The notes under the pieces: generated by a model | The model's database searches: none | Seen by the model: the letters and a program-made list of their open reading frames with translations, nothing else | What the model was told of the DNA's origin: nothing | Part shown: in pieces, positions 48,256 through 61,340 of the stretch | Numbering within the stretch: the stretch's first letter is position 1 | How the letters are laid out: each line of letters starts with the position of its first letter | Translations under genes and position numbers: made by a program | Assembly (NCBI GenBank): GCA_026874595.1 | Contig: CM049318.1 | Span: 22,483,456-22,547,455, forward strand | Reading direction: 5' to 3' | DNA length: 64,000 nucleotides | From: Sipunculus nudus | Taxonomy: Eukaryota; Annelida; Sipuncula; Golfingiida; Sipunculidae

Positions 48256-51200
48256 TCCACAGAATTATCGTAGTATCACCGGCCTATGCCTGGTGTAGTC
48301 CCGGTAATTCCTTGAGACAACGTAGAGTAACCCTACTACAACCGTGGCCCATTATTTTCCTACAGGTTAAGTAAACCTATTCCACGTGCATTTGTTATGT
48401 GAAGGGAGGATTTCTTCCAGATTCCAGACGTGCAATGATTTTATTGACTGATACAACTGTGACATCATGGACTGAATTTTATCTACATTTTAGATCTAGT
48501 AATGCATGTTGTTTTTATTCTCTGCTGAGAATTTGGGACTGACAGAGGCAGAAATACTGTGCTCTTACTGAGATCAAGAATGTTTAGTCACAGGGGATTT
48601 CCCAGTGTGTGACGTCACTGCCGAGTTGACAATGCTCATAGATGTGCAAATAGTTTTTGAACAAATCACACAATCTCATGTTTTTAGTGGAAAAAATTGA
48701 TAGAAAAAATGGTTTTCCAGGAATTGGGCTCACTTTAAGTAAAATCTATATTAATATTTTTTTCATAGACAATTATGTTATATGATAATATAAAGAGATT
48801 TGGAATACGTTTTCTTGACCTAGAGACATTTGTGATACGATTTATGGCACTGTCATAATCCATGATTAGTACCGTTAACGTGTTTAGACTTTTCTCCACA
48901 CAACTATCACTCCCCAGATCACCGAAGCTCCCTGCACTACCACATGGTTTTGATTACACAAGCATCTTTTATCTATTTAAGTCAATAGAACTGAACATAA
49001 GTCTATTAATCATCATATAAATTTACACATTTAAGACTTTAAGCCCAAAGTATGCGTATTTTGCTTTATATTTTATAACTGTCATATTAAAACACAAGAT
49101 TCTTGTGTGTGTGTTGAGGGGGGGGGGGACTGTGGCAAAAGACTGCACCTGGACACCTGCCTACAGTACTTCATGTCAGACTATCTTGACAAGGCTGACC
49201 AGAACCAGGGATTGCAATGCCCCCCACTGCATGTCTCTTCCTTATGAATATATTTAAAAAAAAGGCTTATTAATGAGTTTCTCTGTGTAAATGCATATAT
49301 GTATATAATGTGAAATCTATTGAAAGAAAATGCTATTTACATATGTCTGAAATTTAAAGTTTTCTTTAGAGTTTTATTCATGTTGCCTTTCCACGTGTGG
49401 GGATGAACGCGCGGTGAATGCGGGGGTTTTACACCGCGCGACGAAAGCTGATCACGTTTAAATATGACATGGTCGGATGCGAACCAGCTCCCTCAGCAAC
49501 GACAGAGTAGAACAGGATGATTTCCATTGTTTATCCGGTCTTGTTAGACGACTGTACTGGTAGAATAAAGAAGCGACAGACAGAGAATGCCACACCAAGC
49601 CAAGCGCAAAGGCATAAAAGACGCCTCCTGAAGTCAGCTCCAGACCACAACGCACCACGTCCAAGAAGCGAAGTCGGACAAGCAAGCAGAACAGTAGCAG
49701 CCACGCCCACTCCGAGCTGAATACCTGTACACAACCTTCAACCGCATGCAGACAGCGCAGCCCTGTCAAGATCTAGAACTCCGTATTGCGAATATTAAAC
49801 GAGCGATCAATTGTTTTCATGATCAGCAAGTGAAAATCGCGCATGAAGCGATTTATTGCGGGGGGGGGGGGGGGTTATATCTCCGCTTTGTTTATTCTCG
49901 CTAGGCAACCCCAAGGCAACACCATCGCAACGCAGAACAATCACACTCAAAGAAAGGCAGTTTAAACGCTGAAAATCACTTATAAGGCACAAATTGAAGG
50001 GAATAAATTGACCACAAAATAAATGTTGAGGTATGACTGTCTCTTATTTTCGCCTTGGTAACTCAAAACCCTGTAAAAATCAAGATTTTAGTTCGTAAGT
50101 TTTCAGTCGTCTATATTTCTTAAGAAATATTATCTCCAGGCAAATTGTTCCATCATGTTTATCACAACTTATTCACACTTGATTATGCATATTCTGGTAG
50201 GTGCTTGGTATCATTTAACACCGTTCATTTTATTTCCCCCTTTTTCGCTAATTATTGTGTTACTTGACACTGAAAAAAATAACATATTAAATTAACCACC
50301 CGATAATTTGTACAGAAAGACTTGAGTAAGAACGTACCTTTTTTAATCAATATTTTAATCTAATTTACATAACTTTTTCATGAAGTCTCTGGACTACACA
50401 CTTACAAGGGAGGTGAGACTGATTTTTATCACCTATATGTTTACTTAACATGAATACTTCATACAAGGATGCACTCTGAAGCCTGAGTCGTAGCTCTTGT
50501 CTGAGTTTGGTGTGTAATTTGTTTTTACAGCTTTCACAGTAACGTATCTTCGTTTTCTTTCAGGCATCAAATTTTCCTCTAACATCCTTATTAAAGTTCC
50601 ATAACTGTTTCAAATGGCGTGAAAAGTGTAAAATAATTAAAATTCGCCAGAAAGAAATTGTTCAATCTGCATATGTAAACCTTGAAAAATGTAACGAATG
50701 CATCTTTTTTCCAAGATTTGCGAATAATTATACAATTCCTGCAAATTATTAGAAGAGGAAGAAAAATTTCCATTAATTCTAAGGCAATATTGAAGAACAC
50801 AACAATTCCGATACGCATAAATTGCAAAAGGTAATTAACGAATGGAAAGCCTGCATGCGTGTGTTTTATACAAATGAAAAGAATATAGGCTTTTTGGGCC
50901 TTAGCAAATAAATAATCTGTTTAAAAACATAACAACTGTGTCGAATTTCCAAAGAAAAGTGGCTTATGTTGTTTATATAGGCTTATACAACAAGAAATTA
51001 GGGATTTGACGAGAAAAGGTGGCATAAACTACACAGTGTAAATCTTTAGACAGAAGTAACGAGCGTATCGTACTCAAGAGATTTCACATTTTGAAGTATT
51101 TAACGCGTTTTAAAAGTTTTCTATTGACCTAAAAGCTGTTATTATTGCTCCGTATTGATAAAATACTATCCCAACCCGTGATGTTGAGAATACTAGTTTC

Positions 51201-53388
51201 ATTCAGAATGATAATCATTTTTGTTATCCCACTATTGACCTTTCAAATGCTTTCTATAGAGTCCCTTATGTTGTTTTATCTATTTTCATCAAGTTAATAT
51301 ATTAAAGTTTGAAAATTATCATTCGTGAGTGGCCCCATGTTTCCACAGATGCAGAAAACGCCTTATTAAAATGCACACGTTAATAGCAGAAACGTATGTA
51401 TAGCTAAGATAAAATTAATATTGGCTGGATATATTTCCTATGACAATTCCCTGTTTTTATAAATCATCTGAAAGATACTCCGTGTACTCTGTATCCTTTC
51501 TTCAAAAATGGTACAATGAAATAAAGTGTGTACACATACTTGAAGCTTAAGAGGTCACTAGAAAAGAGTGTTTCAAGTTTCACCCGTGCATTTCCGTGTG
51601 GTATTTAAACTAATGACAGACTGAGCAACTCTCCAGGAAATAAAGGGTATGCGTTCCTCTATTCAAAACGCCACCTTCGCATTGCTGGGTTGCGTACGTC
51701 CCGGTAACGTATGTATTATCTGGAGAAACAGGACCCTTAAATACTCAATATTAACTTTCGTCAGCAATAATTTGAGTCTGTATCAACTGCTCACACATAT
51801 TAAACTAACGCGTAAATTTTTTTATTGTCCAAATCATGGGCGTGATTGACGTATGTATCGGTTTCGGTACTTTGTAAATCTACTGTACAAAGTAAAGAAT
51901 TCAAATTTTATAATTGTGTACTGTTAACAAACAGGTGATGTGTGTGTACGTACATAAAAACACGGTTCCTAACTTTTTCTTTCTGTGTAAGACCGTATTC
52001 TCCTCATTTGTGTCTCATTATTGATTTTGAGTGTAAAATGGACAGTTTGGACAAGTGCCAAGGGTGGCCATATTATATGATAAAGGGTCAATTATTTAGA
52101 CTCATTAACCATTTACCTCATTAAGTCACGCCCTGTCTCCTGTATGTCAGAGTAATCAGAAAAATGCTATAGGAGATGTTCCTAAGATGGATAGAAACTA
52201 AATGACTTCTGTCACGGCAAATGTACACGTCATTATAGTGATAATGATAGATAATGATGCAATATGGAGCTTCAATTCATTATTAATTCCACTTTAAGTT
52301 TGGACCAGTGCAAGGGTGGCTATAATAAATGATATAGAGTATGTCTATGTAAAGACCCATTCACCAAAGTCACGCCCTGACGCCTTTCATCTGAAGACAA
52401 CTTTATGAAACGCATGGTCTCGTCGTAAGATGATGTTCATCGTAATAATTATGATTAAAATCATGACTGTCACTGGCGACGGAACGGAATTCGTCGCCAC
52501 CAACACCTCGTCACTACCAGCACTCGATCATATCAAAAAGGTTGGTTATAAAGTGATAATATTATCTCATATTCACATTTACGCACAGAAACAATAGAAC
52601 ACTTGAAATTTAGATTACATTGAGAAATAGATAGAAATAGTAATAGTGGGGGCAGGGCGCACCAAACCACTGGGAAGCAATAATAAATGTAACATATCAT
52701 TTACGCCTAAGTTTTAAAGTATCGGGACACTGAAACCCGGGACCAAATGGGGACCAAGTCGGGACCAAAGTATGGTGTCTTTTAAAGCCATTTAACGTTA
52801 TAACGCCTTTACACCAACTGGATATTAATATGAATGAAATGTTTATTAAGTTTTTTTTTACCGACTACATTGAACTCTTTTTTTTCATTTTATGTGAATT
52901 TCTAAGCGTTATTACCCAAATTGTATTTAACGTATTGTTGGTCCTGAGCCAGAGTCAAGGGCACCCCGGAACCAGTCACAAGAAACCCAGGAATAATTAT
53001 ACCGATTGTTTCGTTTTTTTAAACATTCACATGCAGATTTTATTATATTTTTTTTTTTATTTTGTTTTCATGTATGATTAATATTCATCAAATAAAAACA
53101 TGAAGCATTGCAGTGAATAGCATATTTGATTGAATTATTTTCTTGTTATGACGGTTGCATTAAGAACATGCACATATCTCCATTTTTATTAATAGTACCC
53201 TTAAACCAAGAAAACAAAATAGCCAATTTCTTAACAGATATCAGCTGAAAGACTGATGATGAAAAGGAACTTACACAAAAGCTGTATTAAGTTTAAAAAT
53301 ATATACAAGAAATCTTTGCATTTCATGGTATATGAAACCTCTTACTGTATCCTTAACAATTGGCATCATATATAATATTAGACGTAAT

Positions 53389-53431
<43 letters not shown>

Positions 53432-54310
53432 CTCTATTACTTCAACGTAAATTCACCAACTGGTTTTAATATTACAATAAAAATTAAATGTATTTTCTGG
53501 GGCTTGTTCTTAACCTGCATATGCGAACACAAACAAAAGCCCGTCACTCGAAACTTCCAGGGGCGTTTTTGTTGGCCTAACAAATACGACAATAAGATGT
53601 CAATTGAATCTAATAAATTGACTAGCACCGAGCAGAAATTATGAATAAAAAGACATCTGGTTCAATTTAAATAACGCAAACCCGGGGATCAGCCCCATTA
53701 TGAATAGTTGTACTTCTAGTGGTGCAGCAACCAATAGCTTAAATTATTGTATAAATAAACCAACCTATCACAGTAATGTTTTCATGAAAAGTATTCGATT
53801 CTGGAACCCTGCAAAACGGGGATACCTCTGACTTATCAAATTACTTTCAGGTTGCATGAGCTCTGAATTAAGCCACCCATTATCACTTAAAAGTGTTTCT
53901 TTATATTATTGCATAATCTTCAGTTCTTTAAACCTTTCATACGTATAGGATTAGAGATCATACAAGGACAGTGTCAATTTGATGATTGATTTATTAAACG
54001 TTGACAGCATCTAGGGTTTTGATTGGAACGATGGTATTTATTTTTAAGATATACAACATGGAGTCAAGTTGTGGAACAGATTATTTGCCTGAAAAGCCAT
54101 TTTATACGGAGAGCGTGTAATGTACAAAGGCTGTCGAAAATATAGTGGGGAAGATTTTACTGTCCGAGAGGCATTTTAGCATTTAGTAAGTTAAGATTTA
54201 ATATATACGCTGACCTTTATGTGATTTAAAAAAAATACTCTTTTATCTGCATTGGGTGAATATTCTTCCTGCGTTAGCACACACGTGCTAATAGTACTAT
54301 TAACGCTACT
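48255..54310 (+). repeat. Segmental duplication, copy A
   Basis: Matches copy B at 55135-59365 in long colinear stretches. Examples: 'accggcctatgcctggtgta' (48280) with 'accggcctttgcctggttta' (55162), 'tgaacataagtctattaatc' (48992) with 'tgaacataagtttattaatc' (55432), and 'ggcaacaccatcgcaacgca' in both (49912 and 56388). 'aagccacccattatcactta' (53870) pairs with 'aagccacccataatcactta' (58981). Copy A has about 1.2 kb (50390-51560) not found in B. A (TA)n run at 53393-53428 is absent at the matching point in B. A block at 52015-52145 is repeated imperfectly at 52260-52400. No gene with coding character was recognised in either copy. Confidence 0.88.
53393..53428. repeat. (TA)n microsatellite, present in copy A only
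   Basis: About 36 bp of TA. The corresponding place in copy B (near 58570) lacks it, so it expanded after duplication or was lost from B. Confidence 0.95.
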
Positions 54311-54539
54311 TAAAAAGAATATACATCAAGTTAATGAAGTCCTCTTAAAACAGGTTCAGCTGTAGTAATATATCAAAGTAGGTATTAGCAGTTCATTATC
54401 TTGGACCGGCCCCCGGTTTGCCGCAAGACACATACATGACTCCCAAAACAACTTTTGTATGGAGAACTGGTGCCTGGTAAATGATCCATCGAAGGTCAGC
54501 GGAGGTGCTACGAAGCATCCTAAAAAAAATATCCATGAA

Positions 54540-54790
54540 CACAGATACATGGGAAAGTCTAGCTTAGGTCAAACAGCGTGGTGTGTAGCTGCACACAGAG
54601 GTCAAGAAGACGCTGAGATAGCAAAACAAGCGGAGCCCTGGACAAAACGTAAGGTCCGCCAGGCGACGTTGCCAACAACCTCCGCAGCAACCACCAATCA
54701 CAAGTGTTCAACATGGGGGAGGTCCTTCCGTGCCCGGATTTGCCTGCCAAGTCCTCTCCGGACACACAAAGTTAGATCAACTACAAAACC
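54540..54790 (+). mobile_element. RTE-like LINE carboxy-terminal relic
   Basis: The plus frame contains 'SSLGQTAWCVAAHRG', a basic helix ('AEIAKQAEPWTKRKVRQ') and 'CSTWGRSFRARICLPSPLRT' then HK. This matches the C2H2-like end 'CxxCGRxFRARIGLxSHLRTH' common after the RT in RTE-type LINEs. The second zinc cysteine is Trp here, and the RT is absent. Confidence 0.7.
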
Positions 54791-54869
54791 TTGATCATCA
54801 TGGTCATCTTCGCATAGCGATGGACGAATATCAACAGCAGCTCTGAATGTGGCAGTTATTTCCTCCATA

Positions 54870-54939
54870 TAGTGGCCCTCTCTATACAGGGGGCAGTTTG
54901 GCTCAGTCCTAAGAGTGCCAACATTATAGAGGATCGACT
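54870..54939. mobile_element. Terminal fragment of a Tigger-like element
   Basis: Reverse complement starts CAGTCGATCCTCTATAATGT followed by 'tggcactctta', then 'gccaaactgccccctgtata'. This is the usual pogo/Tigger end style and abuts TA at 54940-54941. No partner end was found. Confidence 0.5.
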
Positions 54940-56499
54940 GTATTTTGATGATAATAATAATGATTATAATAATAATAATACTAATAGCCCCCGCCGTGAA
55001 GAATCGTGCACCACCGTATGCAATCCGTAGGAGAATCGTGGGCAACCTTAACAAACAATGACCACACCTTGATGCTCCGTAGTGATACCGTGGTGATCTC
55101 CGGCACTGCTACGTTGAATACCGTAGCCTACCGCAGTGGTCCGAAGAAATGTCATAGCTTTACCGGCCTTTGCCTGGTTTAGTCCTGTTGCTTCTTTGAG
55201 ACATCGTGGAATAACCCTACTACAAATGAGGCCCATTATTTCCTACAGACATTTGCGTGACCACCACGGTTTGATCAGGTTTATAGCACTGTCATGATCT
55301 ATGTTTAGTAGTGTGAATGTGTTAAGACTTTACTCCACGTCCCCGACACTTTGCAGTCCCCCGAAGCTCCCTGCACCCCCACATGGTATTAGTTACACAA
55401 GCATCCTTTATCTATTCAGGTCAATAGAACTGAACATAAGTTTATTAATCATCAAATCAATTAATTGAGGACTTTAAGCACAAAGTAGGCGTATTTGCTT
55501 TATATATTTAACAACTGTCATATTAATACACAAGATTCTTGTTTGGTGGGGGGGGGGGGGGAGGGCTGTGGCAATAGACTGCACCTGTACACCTGTACAG
55601 GGCGCCTGCCTGCAGCAGATCACATCAGACTACCTTGACAAGGCTGATCAGAACCATGGATTGCAATACCCCCACTACATGTCTCTTCAATACGATTACA
55701 TGAAAAAAGGGTGTCTGAGTTTCTCTGTGTAAATGCTAATGTGTATATGGTGTGGAATCTTTTGTAAGAAAATATTATTTACATGTGATAGAAATTTGAA
55801 TTGTCTTTAATATTTCATTTATGTATTCTTCCACATACGCGGATGAAAGCTCAGTCGCGGTGGTTTATACACCTCGAGGCAAAAATCGCAGCAGAATTAG
55901 AAAAGTGAAGTCGGCGCCAGAGCTGATCACATTAAAATCCCACACGGCCGGATCCGAACCACCTCCCTCAGCAACGATACAGTAGGACAGAATGATTTCC
56001 ATGGTTGAGCCGGTCTTGTAAGGCGACAGTTCTGATAGGATGAAGAAGCGACAGACGTTGAGAATGCCACACCAAGCCAAGTGCAAAGGTATCCTAGACA
56101 CCCGCCCAGTTCAGCTCCAGACCACTACGCACCGCGTCCAAGAAGCGAAGTCGGACGAGCAAGCAGAGCAGGAGCAGCCACGTCCACTTCAAGCAGAATG
56201 ACTGTACTAATCTTCAGCCGCGTGCAGAGTTTTGCAGACAGCGCAGCCCTGCCTAGAACTTCTTATTGTGAATATTAAACGAGCGATTATTTGGTTTCAT
56301 GATTAGCAGATGAAAATTGCGCATGTAAAGATTTCTGCGGGGGACGTTTATTGCTCCGGTTTGTATATTCTCGCTTGGCAACCCAAGGCAACACCATCGC
56401 AACGCAGAACAATCAGACTCATGGAAAGGCAGTCCAAACCCTGAAAATCACTAATAAGGCACAAATTGAGGGAAAAAAAATGACCACAAAGTAAACATT

Positions 56500-57155
56500 G
56501 AGGTATGACTGTCTCTTGTTTTTGCCTTGGTAACTCAAAACCTTGGTTTTAACAAGGTGTTAGTTGGTAAGTTTTCAGTCGTCTATATTTCTTAAGAAAT
56601 ATTGTCTCCAGGCAGATTGTACCATCATGTTTATCACAACTTATTCATACTTGTTTATGCTTATTCTGGTAGGTCATTGGTATTATTTAACATCGTTCAT
56701 TTTCTTTCCTCTTTTTTCGCTAATTATTGTTTTACTTGAAAATGAAAAGAAACTTTTAAATTAGCCAAAAGACATCATGAAAAAGTTATGTAAATTAGAT
56801 AAAATGATTACAATATAACATGTCTGTTCTTTTTTAAGACATTCTGTACAAACATATTTGTATAATCGGGTTAGTTAATTTAATAGGTTATTTTTTTAGG
56901 GTCAATTGACAAAATAATTAGCAAAAAGGGGAAATAAAATGGACGTTGTTAAATAAATCCAATCGCCTACCAGTATAAGCATAAGCAAGTATGAATAAGT
57001 TGTGAAAAACATTTATAACATGATGGTACAATTCGCCTGGGGATAATTGTTCTTAAAAAACATTAATTTCCGACGACTGGAAACTTACCAAGCAACACCT
57101 TGTTAACATTTGTGAGTTACCAAGGCGAAAACAAAGAGACAGTCGTAACTCAACA
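56500..57155. repeat. Large palindrome: arms about 260 bp, spacer about 130 bp
   Basis: The left arm (56500-56765) includes 'gccttggtaactca', 'gtaccatcatgt', 'cacaacttattcatacttg' and 'cgctaattattgt'. The right arm (about 56895-57155) carries the reverse complements in reverse order. Copy A has only one arm (50030-50275), followed by the spacer in the opposite orientation to B (50283-50390 matches the reverse complement of 56770-56890). That is the signature of a flip within an inverted repeat. Confidence 0.88.
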
Positions 57156-57169
57156 ATTATTTGGGGACA

Positions 57170-57780
57170 CTTTCTAATAATCCATACATGCAGGCGACAG
57201 GGCGTGACTTAATTAGGTAAATGGTTAATAAGTCTATATAATTGACCTTTTATCATATAATATGGCCACCCTTTGCACTGGTCCAAACTGTCCATTTTAC
57301 ACTCAAAATCACTGATGAGGCACAAATGAGGGGAACACGATCCTACACAGAAAAAAATAGGAAAGCGTCGTTATGTACGTACACACACACCATACCTGTT
57401 TGTTAACTGCCAATACTCAATTATAAAATTTGAATTCTTTACTTTGTACAGTAGACTTACAAAGTACCCAAACCGATACATACGTCATTCATGACCATGA
57501 TATGGACAATAAAATAAATTTACGCGTGTTAGTTTAATATGTGTGAGCAGTTGATACAGACTCAAATTATTGCTGACGAAAGTTAAATATTGAGTATTTA
57601 AGGGTCCTGTTTCTCCAGATAATACATACGTTACCGGGACGTACGCAACCTAGCAATCCGAAAGTGGCGTTTTTAATAGAGGAACGCTTACCCTTTATTT
57701 CCTGGAGTGTTGCTCCGTCTGTCATTAGTTTAAATACCACACGGAAATGCACGGGTGAAACACTTTGGCGATAGCCAGTG
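57170..57780 (-). repeat. Inverted block of the segmental duplication
   Basis: Reverse complement matches 51560-52140: 'catttccgtgtggtatttaa', 'cgtacgtcccggtaacgtat', 'tactttgtaaatctactgta' and 'agtcacgccctgtc' all recur in opposite orientation. Orientation changes back to direct at about 57780 ('agtggggacagggcgc'). Confidence 0.88.
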
Positions 57781-59529
57781 GCGGAGTAATAGTGGGGACA
57801 GGGCGCCCCAAACCTCTGGGAAGCAATTATGTATATAATATAGCATTAACGCTAAAATGCGTTGTAAATATTTTCCTGTTGTAATTTCATTTGATAAAAC
57901 CGGACCCATCCGACATAAATAAACTCAAAACGTTTCAGCCGTTATGTCTAAGTTTCAAAGTATGGAGACACGCTAAACCCGGGACGAACCGTGGACCAAG
58001 TCGGGACCAAAGTGTGGGGATTTTCCAAGCTGTTTAATACGATATAACGCCATATCAACTGGGTATTGATATGAATGAAACGTGTATACGTTTTGCTACA
58101 TATTTAAATGATTTTTTTTAAAATTGTAAGTGTATTTCCAAGCGTTATTGTCCATCTTGTATTGTACGTATTTTTGGTCCCTATAGCCAGAGTCAAGGGC
58201 ACCCGGCAGTCAAGCGAAACTCGGGAATAATTTAAACGATTATTTCCTGTTTTAACATTTACATGCAGATTTTAATATAAATTTTTATTTTGTTTTCAAT
58301 TATTATTAATATTTATCAAATAAATACATAAAGCATTGCAGTAAATAACATATATGGTTGAATAATTTTCGTCACAAAAAGTATTATGAGATACTTTTTA
58401 TGACGGTTGTATTAAGGACATACACATTCACAGATCTCCATTTTTTATTACTGGTACCCCTACACCAAGAAAACAAAATAGCCAAAAACTGTATTAAGTT
58501 TAGACATATATACATGAACTCTCTGCATTTCATGGTATATGAAACCTCTAACAATAGGCATTATTTATCATATTTTATCACAATAAAACTGAAATGTAGT
58601 TTCTGGGGTTTGCTCTAAACCTGCATATGCGATAACAAAGAGTACGCAGTCACTCGAAACTTCCAGGGGCGGTTCTTTGCCTAATAAATACAACAGTTAG
58701 ATGTCAATTGAATCTGATAAATTAACTAGCACCGAGCACAAAAATAATGAGAAAAAGACATCAGGCTCAATTTAAATAACTCAAACCCAGGGATCAGCCC
58801 CATTATGAAGTAGTTGTACTTTTAGTGGTGCAGCAACCAATAATTTTAATTGTTGTATACATAAACCCACCTAGCTATAACGGTAAATTTTTTAATGAAA
58901 AGTAATTGATCCTGCAGCCCTGCAAAATAGGGTTACTTCTTACTTATCAAATGACTTGCAGATCGCATGTGCTATGGATTAAGCCACCCATAATCACTTA
59001 AAAGTGTTTCTTTATCTTATTGCATAATCTTCAGTTGATTGATATTTTAAAAGTTGACAACAGGTTTTGAATTGGAACGATGGTATTTATTTTGAAGATA
59101 TACTATATGGAGCCAAGTTGTGGAACAGATTATTTGCCGGAGAGCCATTTTATACGGGTAGCGTGTAATGTAGAAAGGCTGTCGAAAATATAATATGGAA
59201 GATTTTACTGTCCGAGAGGCATTTTAGCATTTAGTAATTAAAGATTTAATTTATACGCTGACGTTTAATTTGATTAAAAAAAAAATACGCTTTTATCTGC
59301 CTCGGGTAAATATCCTCCCTGCGTTAGCAGTCACGTGCTTATAGTCTTATTGACGCTAATTTGCAGCCAAACCATGTAAAGGGGTGGTAAATATCCCCCG
59401 CCCCCCTTTTTATGGCTAGGAGGGGGATGGTGAATGTCACCCCCCCCCCCACCTATTCGCAGAGTAATATTTATATATTGCAAATGAAATGATTTATAAA
59501 TAGAATTATAGACATTGGTTCCATTTATG

Positions 59530-59639
59530 AGTTGACCATGAAATATTAAATCTAAAACTGGTTTAGAATTGACTAAAACATAATATCATATTTTCTAAAA
59601 CCTTTATCTTCATTGTAATATATTTGAAATGTGATTAAG

Positions 59640-59645
<6 letters not shown>
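59530..59645 (-). repeat. Dispersed repeat family 'CAGGTTTAGATATAA', copy 4
   Basis: On plus it reads 'gaaatattaaatctaaaact', 'ggtttagaattgactaaaac' and 'ataatatcatattttctaaa'. It abuts a (TA)n run followed by a long poly-C and 'cgccactg', an arrangement seen near copy 1 as well. Confidence 0.65.
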
Positions 59646-59676
<31 letters not shown>

Positions 59677-59679
59677 ATG
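59641..59679. repeat. (TA)n microsatellite
   Basis: About 39 bp of TA with one 'ttta' interruption. Confidence 0.95.
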
Positions 59680-60300
59680 AGTGAGTGTGTGTCTGCGAGT
59701 TATTACCCCCCCCCCCCCCCCCCCCCAAACGCCACTGATTACTTTTACATTAAAAAATCTCTACTGGTCTATTTCCATTACTTTTAATATTACTATAACA
59801 TATTGCTATTACCCCAGATCAGTTAATTTACAAAACAATCAAAGATGACGAAACCAGCCCAGCTAGACGGCGAGTAAGTGTTATTGACAAAATACATGCT
59901 GTGAGTTTGCCATTAATACCTCCGCACCTCCGCAAATATTATAAAATAAATATGAGAAGACAAGCCTTCTTCCAAATCCAAACATTTATAGTTATAATGC
60001 AAAATCGAGCACATGAAATTTAGAAAACGTTGTAACATTATTAGCCTATAAAACACCTTAGGCAAATTGTGTTATAAGGAAACCGAGCATCAGTCGAAAC
60101 ATGTACTGAAAGGACACGTTAGTCAGTTCATGAAATTTCGGAGTGAATCATTCATTTCCTGAAATGCCTGAAAATTCCAGGTATATCACATAATGCCTGA
60201 TTACACCGTTAGCCTGTAACATATAGACAGTTCAAACACATCCATTTACTTTATATACAATTACCAAACGTCACCATTGGAAAATCTCCATTTTTTTCAG

Positions 60301-60958
60301 ATAAATCAGAGTGACGTCCAGTCTGCGGCCAGGGCGGCTCATAGCCCTGAAACCTTTAACAGAACAGCTGCCCAGATGGCTGGAACGACCAAGGGTTTTG
60401 CTCAGATCAGTGTGTCGCCAAGCAAACGTACTGAAGTCATAACGTTTAACGAGTTCTTAAAAACTGGTGATACAAGCCGCATATGCTTTGGTCTTAATTC
60501 GACGATGACGAATTTCACAAGGAATGTCAAAAGTGCTGTTGGCTGCGTCGCATTACTCAAACGATTGCCTGAATTAAGATTATGTTTAGAGATGAACCTT
60601 GTGGATACTGAAGATCCAGATCTTGATTTGTTTATACTGGTGATGGACAATGCAACCTGTACAACAGCTGAGGGTCAGAAATCCCAAATAATCTGCACTA
60701 AACATACGTCTTTTGACGGAACCGTCGACAACAAAATATGTTGGGTGCCCCGAACTGAAGCGATCGATAGTATGGGAGCAAAGGAACTCCGGAAAGTAGC
60801 CAAAAATCACTGTGGTTTCACCGACGTCGAAGACAATTGGGAGGTGAAAGCAGCTAAATTTCCACAGGAATGTGACGACTTTGAAAACGCTTTATTCACT
60901 TTTTTAAGGACACTCGAGACCACAATCAAGGCAAATAATGTGGCTGTGATTATAGCTG
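60301..60958 (+). CDS. Receptor exon: ectodomain and start of TM1
   Basis: The acceptor is 'atttttttcag' just before 60301 and the donor GTAATA at 60959; it ends in phase 1. The whole ectodomain is in one exon. The ATG at 60277 lies inside the polypyrimidine tract and is probably not the true start. Confidence 0.85.
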
Positions 60959-61303
60959 GTAATATGTCTTTTTCATTTTTTAATGTGAATGATTAAACCC
61001 CTACAAATAAAAAAAAACATACAGTGAAAACGTAAAAAGCTTAATATTTCTGTTGTCATTCAAATTTATGGCAAGCGAAAACACCAATTCTACGTATTAC
61101 GTATTCTGCTGGCAAATTAAACCTTTCAATTTCCTATTTAGATTATATTGTCTAAAATGAGGAATATCCTTAATTTCATTTTGACTTCAGTGTTGTTTGG
61201 TGGGTTTCTTTGGTCTTCTTTGCTTATTTACATACGCATATAATTATATATAGGTATATATATAATCCTAATGGTGTTCCAATGTACCATCTATTGAAAC
61301 ATA

Positions 61304-61340
<37 letters not shown>

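Larger units (their letters stand above)
54311..55134. other. Spacer between duplication copies
   Basis: Contains a LINE relic (54540-54790), a transposon end (about 54870-54939) and an 'aataataat' run near 54950-54980. No gene is recognised. Confidence 0.5.
55135..59365 (+). repeat. Segmental duplication, copy B (with inverted block)
   Basis: Colinear with copy A from 55135 to about 56765 and from about 57780 to 59365. Between these, 57170-57780 is the reverse complement of 51560-52140 in copy A. Just before it is a palindrome (56500-57155). So the middle of one copy was inverted, apparently at the palindrome. A poly-G run lies at 55546-55562. No coding exon was recognised. Confidence 0.85.
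59366..60300. other. Region upstream of the receptor exons
   Basis: C-rich tracts occur near 59437-59450 and 59706-59728, with a dispersed repeat (59530-59645) and a (TA)n run between. The receptor's missing 5' exon or promoter may lie here or outside the window. An ATG followed by a GTAAGT donor at 59845-59873 was considered, but its phase does not fit the first receptor exon found. Confidence 0.45.

Noticed and set aside
59845-59873. Candidate first exon of the receptor (ATG to GTAAGT)
   Set aside because: 29 nt leaves phase 2, while the ectodomain exon needs phase 0 upstream. It also encodes no signal peptide.
60277-60300. ATG at 60277 as receptor start
   Set aside because: It lies in the acceptor's polypyrimidine tract, gives no signal peptide, and an AG acceptor directly precedes 60301.
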